Source of the DNA: Leisingera caerulea DSM 24564
GTDB lineage: Bacteria; Pseudomonadota; Alphaproteobacteria; Rhodobacterales; Rhodobacteraceae
Assembly: GCF_000473325.1 (NCBI RefSeq)
Contig: NZ_KI421513.1
Location: forward strand, 363,217-427,216
Reading direction: 5' to 3'
DNA: 64,000 nucleotides
Part shown: in pieces, positions 57,870 to 64,000 of the stretch
How the letters are laid out: the number at the start of each line of letters is the position of its first letter
Numbering within the stretch: the stretch's first letter is position 1
Notes under the pieces: model-generated
Databases searched by the model: none
The model's input: only the letters and a program-made list of their open reading frames with translations
Told to the model about the DNA's origin: nothing
Made by a program: the position numbers and the translations under genes

Positions 57870-58343
57870 ATGAGCCAAGTGACAACTCAGCCAAGCATTG
57901 ACCAGATCTGGGACTGGCTCGACGCCGTGCCCGATCCGGAAATCCCGGTGATTTCGCTGGTGGATCTGGGCATCATCCGCGACGTGGCCTGGGAGGGCGA
58001 AACCCTGGTGGTCACGGTCACCCCGACCTACTCCGGCTGCCCGGCCACATCAGTGATCGCTATGGACATCGAAACCGCCCTGCGCGGCCACGGCATCACC
58101 GATCTGAAGCTGAAGACCCAGATCTCCCCCGCCTGGACCACCGACTGGCTGTCTGACAAGGGCCGCGCCAAGCTGGAGGATTACGGCATCGCCCCGCCCC
58201 AGCCCGCGGGCGGTCCTGAAAAATGCCCGCACTGCGGCAGCAAACATGTCACCAAGGTCAGCCAGTTCGGCTCGACCCCCTGCAAGGCCCACTGGCGCTG
58301 CCAGGACTGCCTCGAACCTTTTGATTATTTCAAGTGCATCTGA
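57870..58343 (+). CDS. paaD: Phenylacetate epoxidase maturation factor PaaD (MIP18-like)
   Basis: From the ATG at 57870 the protein has 157 residues. An N-terminal MIP18/DUF59 domain (IWDWLDAVPDPEIPVISLVDLGIIRDV ... VTPTYSGCPATSVIAMDIE) is followed by a C-terminal zinc-ribbon-like tail with CPHCGS and CQDC plus CI at the end. PaaD is needed for Fe-S or di-iron assembly in the epoxidase system. An upstream ATG at 57825 lies inside the paaC-paaD hairpins and is rejected. GAGGG precedes the chosen start. Confidence 0.92.
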   Translation: MSQVTTQPSIDQIWDWLDAVPDPEIPVISLVDLGIIRDVAWEGETLVVTVTPTYSGCPATSVIAMDIETALRGHGITDLKLKTQISPAWTTDWLSDKGRAKLEDYGIAPPQPAGGPEKCPHCGSKHVTKVSQFGSTPCKAHWRCQDCLEPFDYFKCI

Positions 58344-58353
58344 GGAGACCCTG

Positions 58354-59427
58354 ATGGCGCGCTTTCACGACCTTGAAGTCACCGATGTCCGCAAAACCAT
58401 CCGCGATGCGGTGGTTGTCACCCTGAAGCCCGTGAACGGCGCGGCTGAGGAGTTTGATTTCACCCAAGGCCAATACCTGACCTTCCGCCGCGACTTCGAC
58501 GGCGAGGAGCTGCGCCGCAGCTACTCGATCTGCGCAGGCAAGGACGAGGGCATCCTGCAGGTCGGCATCAAGCGCGTCGACGGCGGCGCGTTCTCGACCT
58601 GGGCCAACACCGAGCTGAAGACCGGCGACACCCTGCAGGCGATGGCGCCGATGGGCACCTTCTTCACCCCGCTCGAAGGCACTGCCGAAAAGCACTATCT
58701 GGGCTTTGCCGGCGGCTCCGGCATCACCCCGGTGCTGTCGATCCTCAAGACCACGCTGGCGGCGGAGCCCAAATCCTCCTTCACGCTGGTCTACGCCAAC
58801 AAGGGCGTGAACACGATCATGTTCCGCGAGGAGCTGGAGGATCTGAAGAACCTCTACATGGGCCGGTTCAACGTGATCCATGTTCTGGAATCCGACGCGC
58901 AGGAAATCGACCTGTTCACCGGTCTGGTGACCGAAGAGAAATGCGCCCAGCTGTTTGAGCACTGGATCGACATCGAAAACGTGGACACCGCCTTTATCTG
59001 CGGTCCTGAGCCGATGATGCTGGGCATCGCCGCCGCGCTGCGCAGTGCGGGGCTTGAGGACAGCCAGATCAAGTTCGAACTGTTCGCCTCCGCCCAGCCG
59101 GGCCGCGCCAAGCGCAAGGCCGCCGCAACCGATGCCGCCAGCAGCGCCAACCAGACCAAGGCCGCGATCACCCTGGACGGCGCCACCCAGACCATCGAGA
59201 TGGGCAAGGATATGACCCTTCTGGATGCGGCGCTGGAGAACGCCATGGACGCGCCCTACGCCTGCAAGGCCGGCGTCTGCTCCACCTGCCGCTGCAAGGT
59301 GCTGGAGGGCGAGGTCGAGATGGTCGCCAACCACGCGCTGGAGGATTACGAGGTCGAAAAGGGCTATGTGCTGTCCTGTCAGGCCTACCCGGTGACCGAC
59401 AACGTCGTCGTGGACTACGATCAGTAA
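58354..59427 (+). CDS. paaE: 1,2-phenylacetyl-CoA epoxidase reductase subunit E
   Basis: A 357-residue flavin/iron-sulfur reductase. The FAD site is LRRSYSICAGKDEG, the NADPH site GFAGGSGITPVLSILKTTL, and AFICGPEPMMLGIAAAL ends that domain. A C-terminal plant-type [2Fe-2S] domain has ligands in CKAGVCSTCRCKV and a final Cys in VLSCQAYPVT. It passes NADPH electrons to the PaaA di-iron site. The start at 58354 follows GAGGAGACC, 10 bases after paaD. Confidence 0.95.
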   Translation: MARFHDLEVTDVRKTIRDAVVVTLKPVNGAAEEFDFTQGQYLTFRRDFDGEELRRSYSICAGKDEGILQVGIKRVDGGAFSTWANTELKTGDTLQAMAPMGTFFTPLEGTAEKHYLGFAGGSGITPVLSILKTTLAAEPKSSFTLVYANKGVNTIMFREELEDLKNLYMGRFNVIHVLESDAQEIDLFTGLVTEEKCAQLFEHWIDIENVDTAFICGPEPMMLGIAAALRSAGLEDSQIKFELFASAQPGRAKRKAAATDAASSANQTKAAITLDGATQTIEMGKDMTLLDAALENAMDAPYACKAGVCSTCRCKVLEGEVEMVANHALEDYEVEKGYVLSCQAYPVTDNVVVDYDQ

Positions 59428-59476
59428 GGCAATTTCAAAAAACCGGGTAGCCCGGAGTTTTCAGGGAGGGCGTTTC

Positions 59477-60238
59477 ATGTCCGAAGAGATGAGCATCACA
59501 AGCTATCTGGCCCAGGGCGGGGTTCTGACCAACCCGTCCAACGTGCCGCCGCGCTACCGCGCCGAGCTGATGAAGCTGATGGCAACCTTCGTCGACAGCG
59601 AACTGGCCGGAGCCGCGGGCTTTGCCGACATCATCAACGAAGGCCCCGGCATCAAGGCCCGCATCGCCGCGGCGCGGATCGTGCTGGAAAAGACCGACCA
59701 CGCCGAGAAGGTGCTGCGGATCATGGGCGATTTCGGCGCTGACACCGAACGCTATGCCGACCATCACCCTTGGACCGCGCGGCTGGAGCGGGATGCCGAC
59801 ATCGGTCAGAGCCGCACCAAGCACGACATGCGTCTGGCGGTGTTCAACTACCCGCTGGAAGGCTGGGCGGATGCGGTGGTGATGAACCTGCTGATGGGCC
59901 GCGCGGTGGTGCTGCAGCTGGAGGAGCTTAGCCATGTCTCCTATCAGCCTCTGGCCGAAGCCTTCCGTGCCATCCTGCCGGTGGAGACCCGCCATGCGGA
60001 GCTGGCCGAAGAAGGGCTGATGGTGCTGGTCGAGGCCCAGGGCGCTGATAGCCTGCAGGAGCTGGTTGACTACTGGTGGCCGCGGGTCGCCGCGAGCTTT
60101 GGCCAGGAGGCCTCGGAGAAATTCGAAGGGATGAAGGCCATGGGCCTGCGCCGCACCCCGAATGCAGAGCTTAAGGCCCGCTGGCAGCAGGACGCCGGGG
60201 CCATTCTGGACAAGGCCGGCCTGAAACCGGCCGCCTGA
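59477..60238 (+). CDS. Additional PaaA/PaaC-like ferritin-fold protein
   Basis: A 253-residue protein of the phenylacetic-acid catabolic (COG3396-like) family, distinct from the paaA and paaC products. Candidate iron ligands are Glu42 (DSELAGAAG), Glu71 or Asp74 with His75 (EKTDHAEK), Glu150-x2-His153 (ELSH) and Glu170-x2-His173 (ETRH). Helix 2 has no regular ExxH, but two acidic residues sit beside the His. It could be a second di-iron oxygenase or a repair partner. It lies 49 bases after paaE in the same direction, so co-transcription is likely. I do not know its reaction. Confidence 0.75.
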   Translation: MSEEMSITSYLAQGGVLTNPSNVPPRYRAELMKLMATFVDSELAGAAGFADIINEGPGIKARIAAARIVLEKTDHAEKVLRIMGDFGADTERYADHHPWTARLERDADIGQSRTKHDMRLAVFNYPLEGWADAVVMNLLMGRAVVLQLEELSHVSYQPLAEAFRAILPVETRHAELAEEGLMVLVEAQGADSLQELVDYWWPRVAASFGQEASEKFEGMKAMGLRRTPNAELKARWQQDAGAILDKAGLKPAA

Positions 60239-60253
60239 TCTTCACCCGCAGAC

Positions 60254-60327
60254 CTCCCGCCCGGGCTGCAGCGCATCACAGATGCGCGGGCCCGGTTGGG
60301 CCCGGCGCGCCCGCCGCGCTGCGCCGC
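60254..60327 (+). repeat. Intergenic repeat family II, copy D
   Basis: It starts 15 bases after the preceding stop: CTCCCGCCCG, a GCGCATC/GATGCGC hairpin, CGGTTGGGC, then GCGCGCCCGCCGCGCTGCGC with nested stems. Position and orientation match the other copies. Confidence 0.7.
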
Positions 60328-60427
60328 TGCCGCTGTGCAAATCCACAGGCACATGGTGCGTTGCCGCGGAATGGAAGCCGATCCGCTCAGCAGCCATATC
60401 TGCGGCACCAGACAGATGGAGGCTGCA

Positions 60428-60922
60428 ATGAGCACCGGCACGGCAACACTTCCCGCAGGCACCGGCATCGGCCATGTGCACCTGAAAGTTTCGGACCTGG
60501 AACGTGCGATCCAGTTCTACAGCGGCGTCCTCGGCTTTGAGGTGACCCAGCGGCTGGGCAGCTCTGCCGCCTTCCTGTCGGCGGGCGGCTATCACCATCA
60601 TATCGGCCTCAACACCTGGCAGTCGCGCGGCGGCCCTGCCCCGGCGCCTAATGCGACCGGCCTCTACCACACTGCCATCCTGCTGCCGGACCGCAAGAGC
60701 CTCGCCGCGGCGCTGCGGCGGGTGCTGGAGGCAGGCATCGCGCTGGAGGGCGCCGCCGATCACGGCGTCTCCGAGGCGATCTACCTGCGCGACCCGGACG
60801 GCAACGGGGTGGAGCTGTACCGCGACCGGCCGGAGGCGGAATGGCCGCGCGGGCCGGACGGAAGCCTCGCCATGGGCACAGAGGCCCTGGACCTGCAGGC
60901 TTTGCTCGCGGGGGTTGAGTAG
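60428..60922 (+). CDS. VOC family (glyoxalase/extradiol dioxygenase-like) protein
   Basis: From the ATG at 60428 (GGAG 7 bases upstream) the protein has 164 residues, one or two VOC modules. IGHVHLKVSDLERAIQFYSGVLGFEV gives the first metal His. GGYHHHIGLNTWQ and LYHTAILLPDRKSLAAAL follow, and AIYLRDPDGNGVELYRDRP gives the final Glu. It resembles the CatE-like single-subunit proteins rather than large extradiol dioxygenases. Being next to the paa operon it might act on an aromatic intermediate, but it is separated by a repeat element and may be independent. Confidence 0.82.
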   Translation: MSTGTATLPAGTGIGHVHLKVSDLERAIQFYSGVLGFEVTQRLGSSAAFLSAGGYHHHIGLNTWQSRGGPAPAPNATGLYHTAILLPDRKSLAAALRRVLEAGIALEGAADHGVSEAIYLRDPDGNGVELYRDRPEAEWPRGPDGSLAMGTEALDLQALLAGVE

Positions 60923-60941
60923 GTCAGCCTTGCTGCCCGAA

Positions 60942-60959
60942 TGTTTCGCGCGCGAAACA
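60942..60959. promoter_or_regulatory. Perfect 18-base palindrome, parS-like
   Basis: TGTTTCGCGCGCGAAACA is a perfect palindrome 20 bases after the VOC stop. Its ends match the parS consensus TGTTTCACGTGAAACA, but the centre is two bases longer and CG-rich. It could be an operator of the downstream aminotransferase or a partition-type site; function is unknown. Confidence 0.5.
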
Positions 60960-61085
60960 ATTGGTCAGAATGCCTGACCCAACAGACGCAGCGTCAGAAT
61001 GGGCGCAAGCACCGGACAGCCCATTGTAAAAAAACAATAAATAGGCCGGGCCGCAGTCTTCGCCAGGACACCTGCGGGCAATGTT

Positions 61086-61097
61086 AGGTCTGGACCT
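61086..61097. promoter_or_regulatory. Short palindrome upstream of the branched-chain-type aminotransferase
   Basis: AGGTCTGGACCT, with arms AGGTC and GACCT, lies 48 bases before the gene start. An A-rich stretch at 61026-61042 lies upstream. It may be a regulatory site; no promoter boxes are convincing. Confidence 0.3.
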
Positions 61098-61144
61098 CTG
61101 ACCTTTCCCTGCCTACCCTAGCGGCAAGCAGAGGGAGGGAAATC

Positions 61145-62008
61145 ATGGCTGTAAGCGGCACAATCCGGACCTATTTCAACGGCAGCTGGCACGACGGCGA
61201 CTTGGCGGTGATGCGGGCGGCGGATCATGCGATGTGGCTCGGATCCTCGGTGTTCGATGGCGCGCGTTTCTTCGACGGGGTGACCCCGGACCTGGATCTG
61301 CACTGTGCCCGCACCAATGCCTCGGCCGAGGCGCTGCTTATGACGCCCACCCATTCGGTTGAGCAGATGGCAGAGCTGATCCGCGAGGGGCTGGAAGGCT
61401 TTGCCCCGGGTTCCGCCGTCTATATCCGGCCGATGTACTGGGCCGCCGACGGCGACGCGACTCTGATTGCCCCTGACCCGGACAGCACCCGCTTTGCGGT
61501 CAGCCTGGAGGAAATCCCGATGGCGGCGCCTGAGGCCTCCGCTACGCTGACCCGCACCCGCTTCCGCCGTCCGGTGCTGGAAAACGCGGTGGTGAATGCC
61601 AAGGCCGGCTGCCTGTATCCCAACAACGCCCGGATGCTGCGGGAGGCGCGCAGCAAGGGGTTCACCAATGCGCTGGTGCTGGATGCCATGGGCAACGTTG
61701 CGGAAACCGCCACCACCAATGTCTTTATGGTGCGCGACGGCGAGGTCTTTACCCCGATCCCCAACGGCACCTTCCTGGCCGGCATCACCCGCGCCCGCCA
61801 CATCGCGAACATGCGCGCCGATGGCATCAATGTGCATGAATGCGTGCTGGGCTATCAGGACTTTGAGGCGGCCGACGAGGTCTTCCTTTCCGGCAACATG
61901 AGCAAGGTGACACCGGTCACCGCTTTCGACGAATGCCAGTATCAAACCGGCCCCGTCGCCAAGCGGGTGCGCGAAATGTATTGGGATTGGGCCCGCAGCC
62001 AGACCTGA
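61145..62008 (+). CDS. Branched-chain-type (class IV) aminotransferase
   Basis: A 287-residue fold-type IV PLP enzyme. YFNGSWHDGDLAVMRAADHAMWLGSSVFDGARFF is the N-terminal motif, and the Schiff-base Lys is in NAVVNAKAGCLYPNNARMLREAR. VAETATTNVFMVRDGEVFTP and FLAGITRARHI bind the cofactor phosphate. DEVFLSGNMSKVTPVTAFD is the late signature. It matches branched-chain amino acid aminotransferases, though D-amino-acid or aminodeoxychorismate-lyase relatives share the fold. It stands alone with its own upstream region and a family II repeat after its stop. Confidence 0.88.
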   Translation: MAVSGTIRTYFNGSWHDGDLAVMRAADHAMWLGSSVFDGARFFDGVTPDLDLHCARTNASAEALLMTPTHSVEQMAELIREGLEGFAPGSAVYIRPMYWAADGDATLIAPDPDSTRFAVSLEEIPMAAPEASATLTRTRFRRPVLENAVVNAKAGCLYPNNARMLREARSKGFTNALVLDAMGNVAETATTNVFMVRDGEVFTPIPNGTFLAGITRARHIANMRADGINVHECVLGYQDFEAADEVFLSGNMSKVTPVTAFDECQYQTGPVAKRVREMYWDWARSQT

Positions 62009-62035
62009 CACAAGGCGCTGCGCCGCCTGGTACGG

Positions 62036-62130
62036 CTCCCGCCCGCTCCGGGCCTTTTTGCAAAAGGCCGCTGCACGGTTGGGCATGGCACCGTGCCTGC
62101 GCACGGTGCCGCGCCGCGCAATGCGCGGCG
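62036..62130 (+). repeat. Intergenic repeat family II, copy E
   Basis: It starts 27 bases after the aminotransferase stop: CTCCCGCCCG, a GGCCTTTT/AAAAGGCC hairpin, CACGGTTGGGC, GGCACCGTGC/GCACGGTGCC, then CGCGCCGCGC/GCGCGGCG. It carries one hairpin more than other copies. Confidence 0.75.
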
Positions 62131-62209
62131 CCAGGCCCAAGGCCGCCAAGGGGGTTCCGGCGCAGCCGGTAGATCCTGCGGGCACGGGAGCGCTTCCCGC
62201 CCCGGCCTA

Positions 62210-62232
62210 GAGCCAGTTTCCTGAAACGGCTC
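62210..62232. repeat. Interrupted hairpin upstream of the universal stress gene
   Basis: GAGCC, a one-base bulge, GTTTC, loop CT, GAAAC and GGCTC form a 10-pair stem. It lies 73 bases before the stress-protein start. The rest of this 296-base gap is the family II repeat plus about 70 bases without a visible feature. Confidence 0.4.
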
Positions 62233-62304
62233 AAAGGCTTTGGCTCTATTGCCTGATGCGCCCGCTTGCGTCATGATCCGCGGTGGAACAACGAGAGAGC
62301 GAAA

Positions 62305-62760
62305 ATGCGCAAATTCCTTGTGGTACTGGATGACAGCCGCGAATGCCTGAACGCGATGCGGTTCGCCGCGATGCGGGCGGCGCATACCGGCGCCGGCGTC
62401 ACTATCCTGTCGGTGATCCCGCCGGACGAGTTCAACCACTGGATCGGCGTCGGCGAAGTGATGCGGGAAGAGGCCCGCGAGCGGATCCATGCGCATTTCG
62501 AAGTCTTTGCCAAATGGATGCGCGACCGCCAGAACGTTGACCCGGAGCTGGTGATCCGCGAAGGCGAGCCGGTGCCGGAGATCCTTGATTACATCGAAGG
62601 CGATCCTGAAATCGGCGTGCTGGTGCTGGGTGCCGGAACCGGCCGCAAGGGGCCAGGCCCGCTGGTCACCCAGCTGACCAAGAACTCGGGCACCCTGCCG
62701 GTGCCAATCACCATAGTTCCCGGCGATCTGAGCAAAGAGAAGCTGGAAGCGATCACCTGA
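62305..62760 (+). CDS. Universal stress protein (UspA family)
   Basis: A 151-residue single UspA domain. MRKFLVVLDDSRECLNAMRFAAMRAAHTGAGVTILSVI is the first half. VLVLGAGTGRKGPGPLVTQLTKNSGTLPVPITIVPGDL has the G-x2-G-x(9)-G-S/T type ATP-binding tail in relaxed form. The start at 62305 is preferred over 62266 because the fold begins there. Usp proteins help survival under starvation or stress; partners are unknown. The next gene follows after 9 bases and is likely co-transcribed. Confidence 0.88.
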   Translation: MRKFLVVLDDSRECLNAMRFAAMRAAHTGAGVTILSVIPPDEFNHWIGVGEVMREEARERIHAHFEVFAKWMRDRQNVDPELVIREGEPVPEILDYIEGDPEIGVLVLGAGTGRKGPGPLVTQLTKNSGTLPVPITIVPGDLSKEKLEAIT

Positions 62761-62769
62761 GCGCGGGAA

Positions 62770-63381
62770 ATGGCAGAGGCGATGACCGGCAGGATCACAT
62801 TCTGGTTCGAGTTTGCCTCCACCTATTCTTATCTCAGCGTGATGCGGATCGGCGCGCTCGCCGCCGCACGCGGGGTTGCTGTTGATTGGCAGCCCTTCCT
62901 GCTGGGGCCTGTGTTTGCAGCCCAGGGCTGGGACACCTCCCCGTTCAACATCTACCCCGCCAAGGGGCGTTACATGTGGCGCGACATGGAGCGGATTTGC
63001 GCCGCGCGCGGGCTGCCCTTCCGGCGCCCCGATCCGTTCCCGCAAAACGGACTAAAGGCGGCGCGTCTGGCAATTGCCGCCGCGGAGCAGGACCGCATCG
63101 AAGCTTTCACAAAAGCGGTGTTTCAGGCGCAGTTCGGCGACGGCGCGGATATTTCCAGCGACGCTGTCCTGCAGGGTTGCCTGTGCCAGGCGGGCCTTGA
63201 CGAGGCGCTCAGGCTGCGCGCCCAGTCACCTGCCATCAAATCGGCGCTGCGGGCGCAGACCGACGCCGCGATCGCCGCAGGCATTTTCGGGGCGCCGAGC
63301 TTCGTCAGCGGCCCGGAGCTGTTCTGGGGCGACGACCGGCTGGAGCAAGCCCTGGAGCACGCCGCAGCCGCCCGAATTTAG
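62770..63381 (+). CDS. 2-hydroxychromene-2-carboxylate isomerase-like protein (DsbA/kappa-GST fold)
   Basis: A 203-residue thioredoxin-fold protein. ITFWFEFASTYSYLSVMRIGALAAARGVAVDWQPFLLGPVF is the diagnostic start, with the catalytic Ser in the FxFxSxYSYL motif. MWRDMERICAARGLPFRRPDPFPQNGLKAARLAIAAAE and GIFGAPSFVSGPELFWGDDRLEQ (cis-Pro, glutathione site) follow. Archetypes isomerise 2-hydroxychromene-2-carboxylate in naphthalene degradation using glutathione. With no aromatic cluster directly attached, it is more safely called a family member. A second start at 62782 is possible. Confidence 0.87.
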   Translation: MAEAMTGRITFWFEFASTYSYLSVMRIGALAAARGVAVDWQPFLLGPVFAAQGWDTSPFNIYPAKGRYMWRDMERICAARGLPFRRPDPFPQNGLKAARLAIAAAEQDRIEAFTKAVFQAQFGDGADISSDAVLQGCLCQAGLDEALRLRAQSPAIKSALRAQTDAAIAAGIFGAPSFVSGPELFWGDDRLEQALEHAAAARI

Positions 63382-63450
63382 AATAGTTCCAAATCTTGAC
63401 TTGGCGGGCCGCAGGGCGCATATCGGGGGCACGCTTAACGGAGACCCGAC

Positions 63451-64000
63451 ATGTTCATTCAGACCGAATCCACGCCCAACCCGGCGACGCTGAAATTCCT
63501 GCCGGGCCAGACCGTTCTGGAAGTGGGCACCGCCGACTTCCCCAGCTCTGAGGCTGCGGGCAAATCGCCGCTGGCCTCCCGCATCTTTGCGGTTGAGGGC
63601 GTGACCGGCGTGTTCTTCGGCAATGATTTCGTGACCGTGACCAAGGCGGACGGAGTGGACTGGGACCACATCAAGCCCGCCATTCTGGGCGCAGTGATGG
63701 AGCATTACCAATCCGGCCAGCCGGTGATGGCGGACGGCTCTTCCGATCCGGCCTCAGGCCATGCTGAGCATTCCGGCGAAGACGCCGAAATCGTCAACCA
63801 GATCAAGGAACTGCTGGACAGCCGCGTGCGCCCGGCAGTGGCCCAGGACGGCGGCGACATCACCTTCCACGGCTTTGACCGCGGCGTCGTCTACCTGCAC
63901 ATGCAGGGTGCCTGCGCGGGCTGCCCGTCCTCGACCCTGACGCTGAAGATGGGCATTGAGAACCTCTTGCGCCACTACATCCCGGAAGTCACCGAGGTGC
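63451..64000 (+). CDS. Nfu-type iron-sulfur cluster carrier (cut by window edge)
   Basis: 183 residues are visible and the gene runs off the window, only a few codons short of the usual length. MFIQTESTPNPATLKFLPGQ is the Nfu N-terminal domain. From about 110, LLDSRVRPAVAQDGGDITFHGF leads to the NifU-like C-terminal domain, whose CAGCPSS holds the cluster-binding CxxC. It delivers [4Fe-4S] clusters to target proteins. GGAGACCCGAC precedes the ATG. It stands 69 bases after the isomerase gene. Confidence 0.93.
   Translation, partial: MFIQTESTPNPATLKFLPGQTVLEVGTADFPSSEAAGKSPLASRIFAVEGVTGVFFGNDFVTVTKADGVDWDHIKPAILGAVMEHYQSGQPVMADGSSDPASGHAEHSGEDAEIVNQIKELLDSRVRPAVAQDGGDITFHGFDRGVVYLHMQGACAGCPSSTLTLKMGIENLLRHYIPEVTEV

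Overview
The window is 64 kb of GC-rich, densely coded bacterial chromosome. It shows no tRNA, rRNA, transposase, phage or CRISPR signature. Gene content points to the Roseobacter group of the Rhodobacteraceae, perhaps near Leisingera, Phaeobacter or Ruegeria: a DddQ-type DMSP lyase, betaine-type Rieske oxygenase genes, TRAP and tripartite tricarboxylate transporters, a phn transporter and a paa operon. The genus is inferred from gene content only. About 59 protein genes are called, including one clear pseudogene and one gene cut at each edge. No gene-free stretch exceeds 300 bases.

Region 1 (1-10.3 kb) is a methylated-amine and DMSP block. A minus-strand operon (RpiR regulator, Rieske oxygenase, aldehyde dehydrogenase, GST) diverges from a dimethylglycine-dehydrogenase-like flavoenzyme. 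After it come a broken alcohol dehydrogenase, dddQ, a betaine racemase-like enolase-superfamily gene and a class III aminotransferase. Region 2 (10.4-21.2 kb) holds RidA, a small secreted protein and a second RpiR regulator. The regulator diverges from an operon with an N-formylglutamate amidohydrolase-family protein, a complete TRAP transporter, a DUF4336 protein, a glutamine-synthetase-like ligase, an aldehyde dehydrogenase and an iron alcohol dehydrogenase. Together these could be a gamma-glutamyl route for an imported amine or amino alcohol.

Region 3 (21.2-33.3 kb) is more central. A LacI-family regulator diverges from gap across tandem operator-like palindromes. Then come apbC, a phnCDEE phosphonate transporter with a hexapeptide acetyltransferase, rpe and a FadB-like fusion. 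Region 4 (33.5-40.3 kb) is an IclR-regulated tctCBA operon with an aldehyde dehydrogenase and a Tm-1-like protein. Region 5 (40.4-48.6 kb) holds an aminotransferase and a second GS-like gene. It also has a cytochrome P450, a class I glutamine amidotransferase, a GntR regulator, a sulfatase and a GNAT protein. The GS/GATase/oxygenase trio resembles gamma-glutamylation routes for amines such as aniline and is the most intriguing candidate system here.

Region 6 (48.7-60.9 kb) has a biotin-dependent acyl-CoA carboxylase pair with an AtuA-family gene (a possible acyclic-terpene module). It diverges from a phenylacetate operon (thiolase, paaABCDE, an extra ferritin-like PaaA/PaaC paralogue and a VOC protein). 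Region 7 (60.9-64 kb) carries a branched-chain-type aminotransferase, a universal stress protein, an HCCA-isomerase-like protein and an Nfu-type iron-sulfur carrier.

Two families of palindromic intergenic repeats recur: six copies of a CTCCC...GTTGGGC double hairpin placed just after stop codons, and four copies of a hairpin plus GGAGTATT...GATGAA element.
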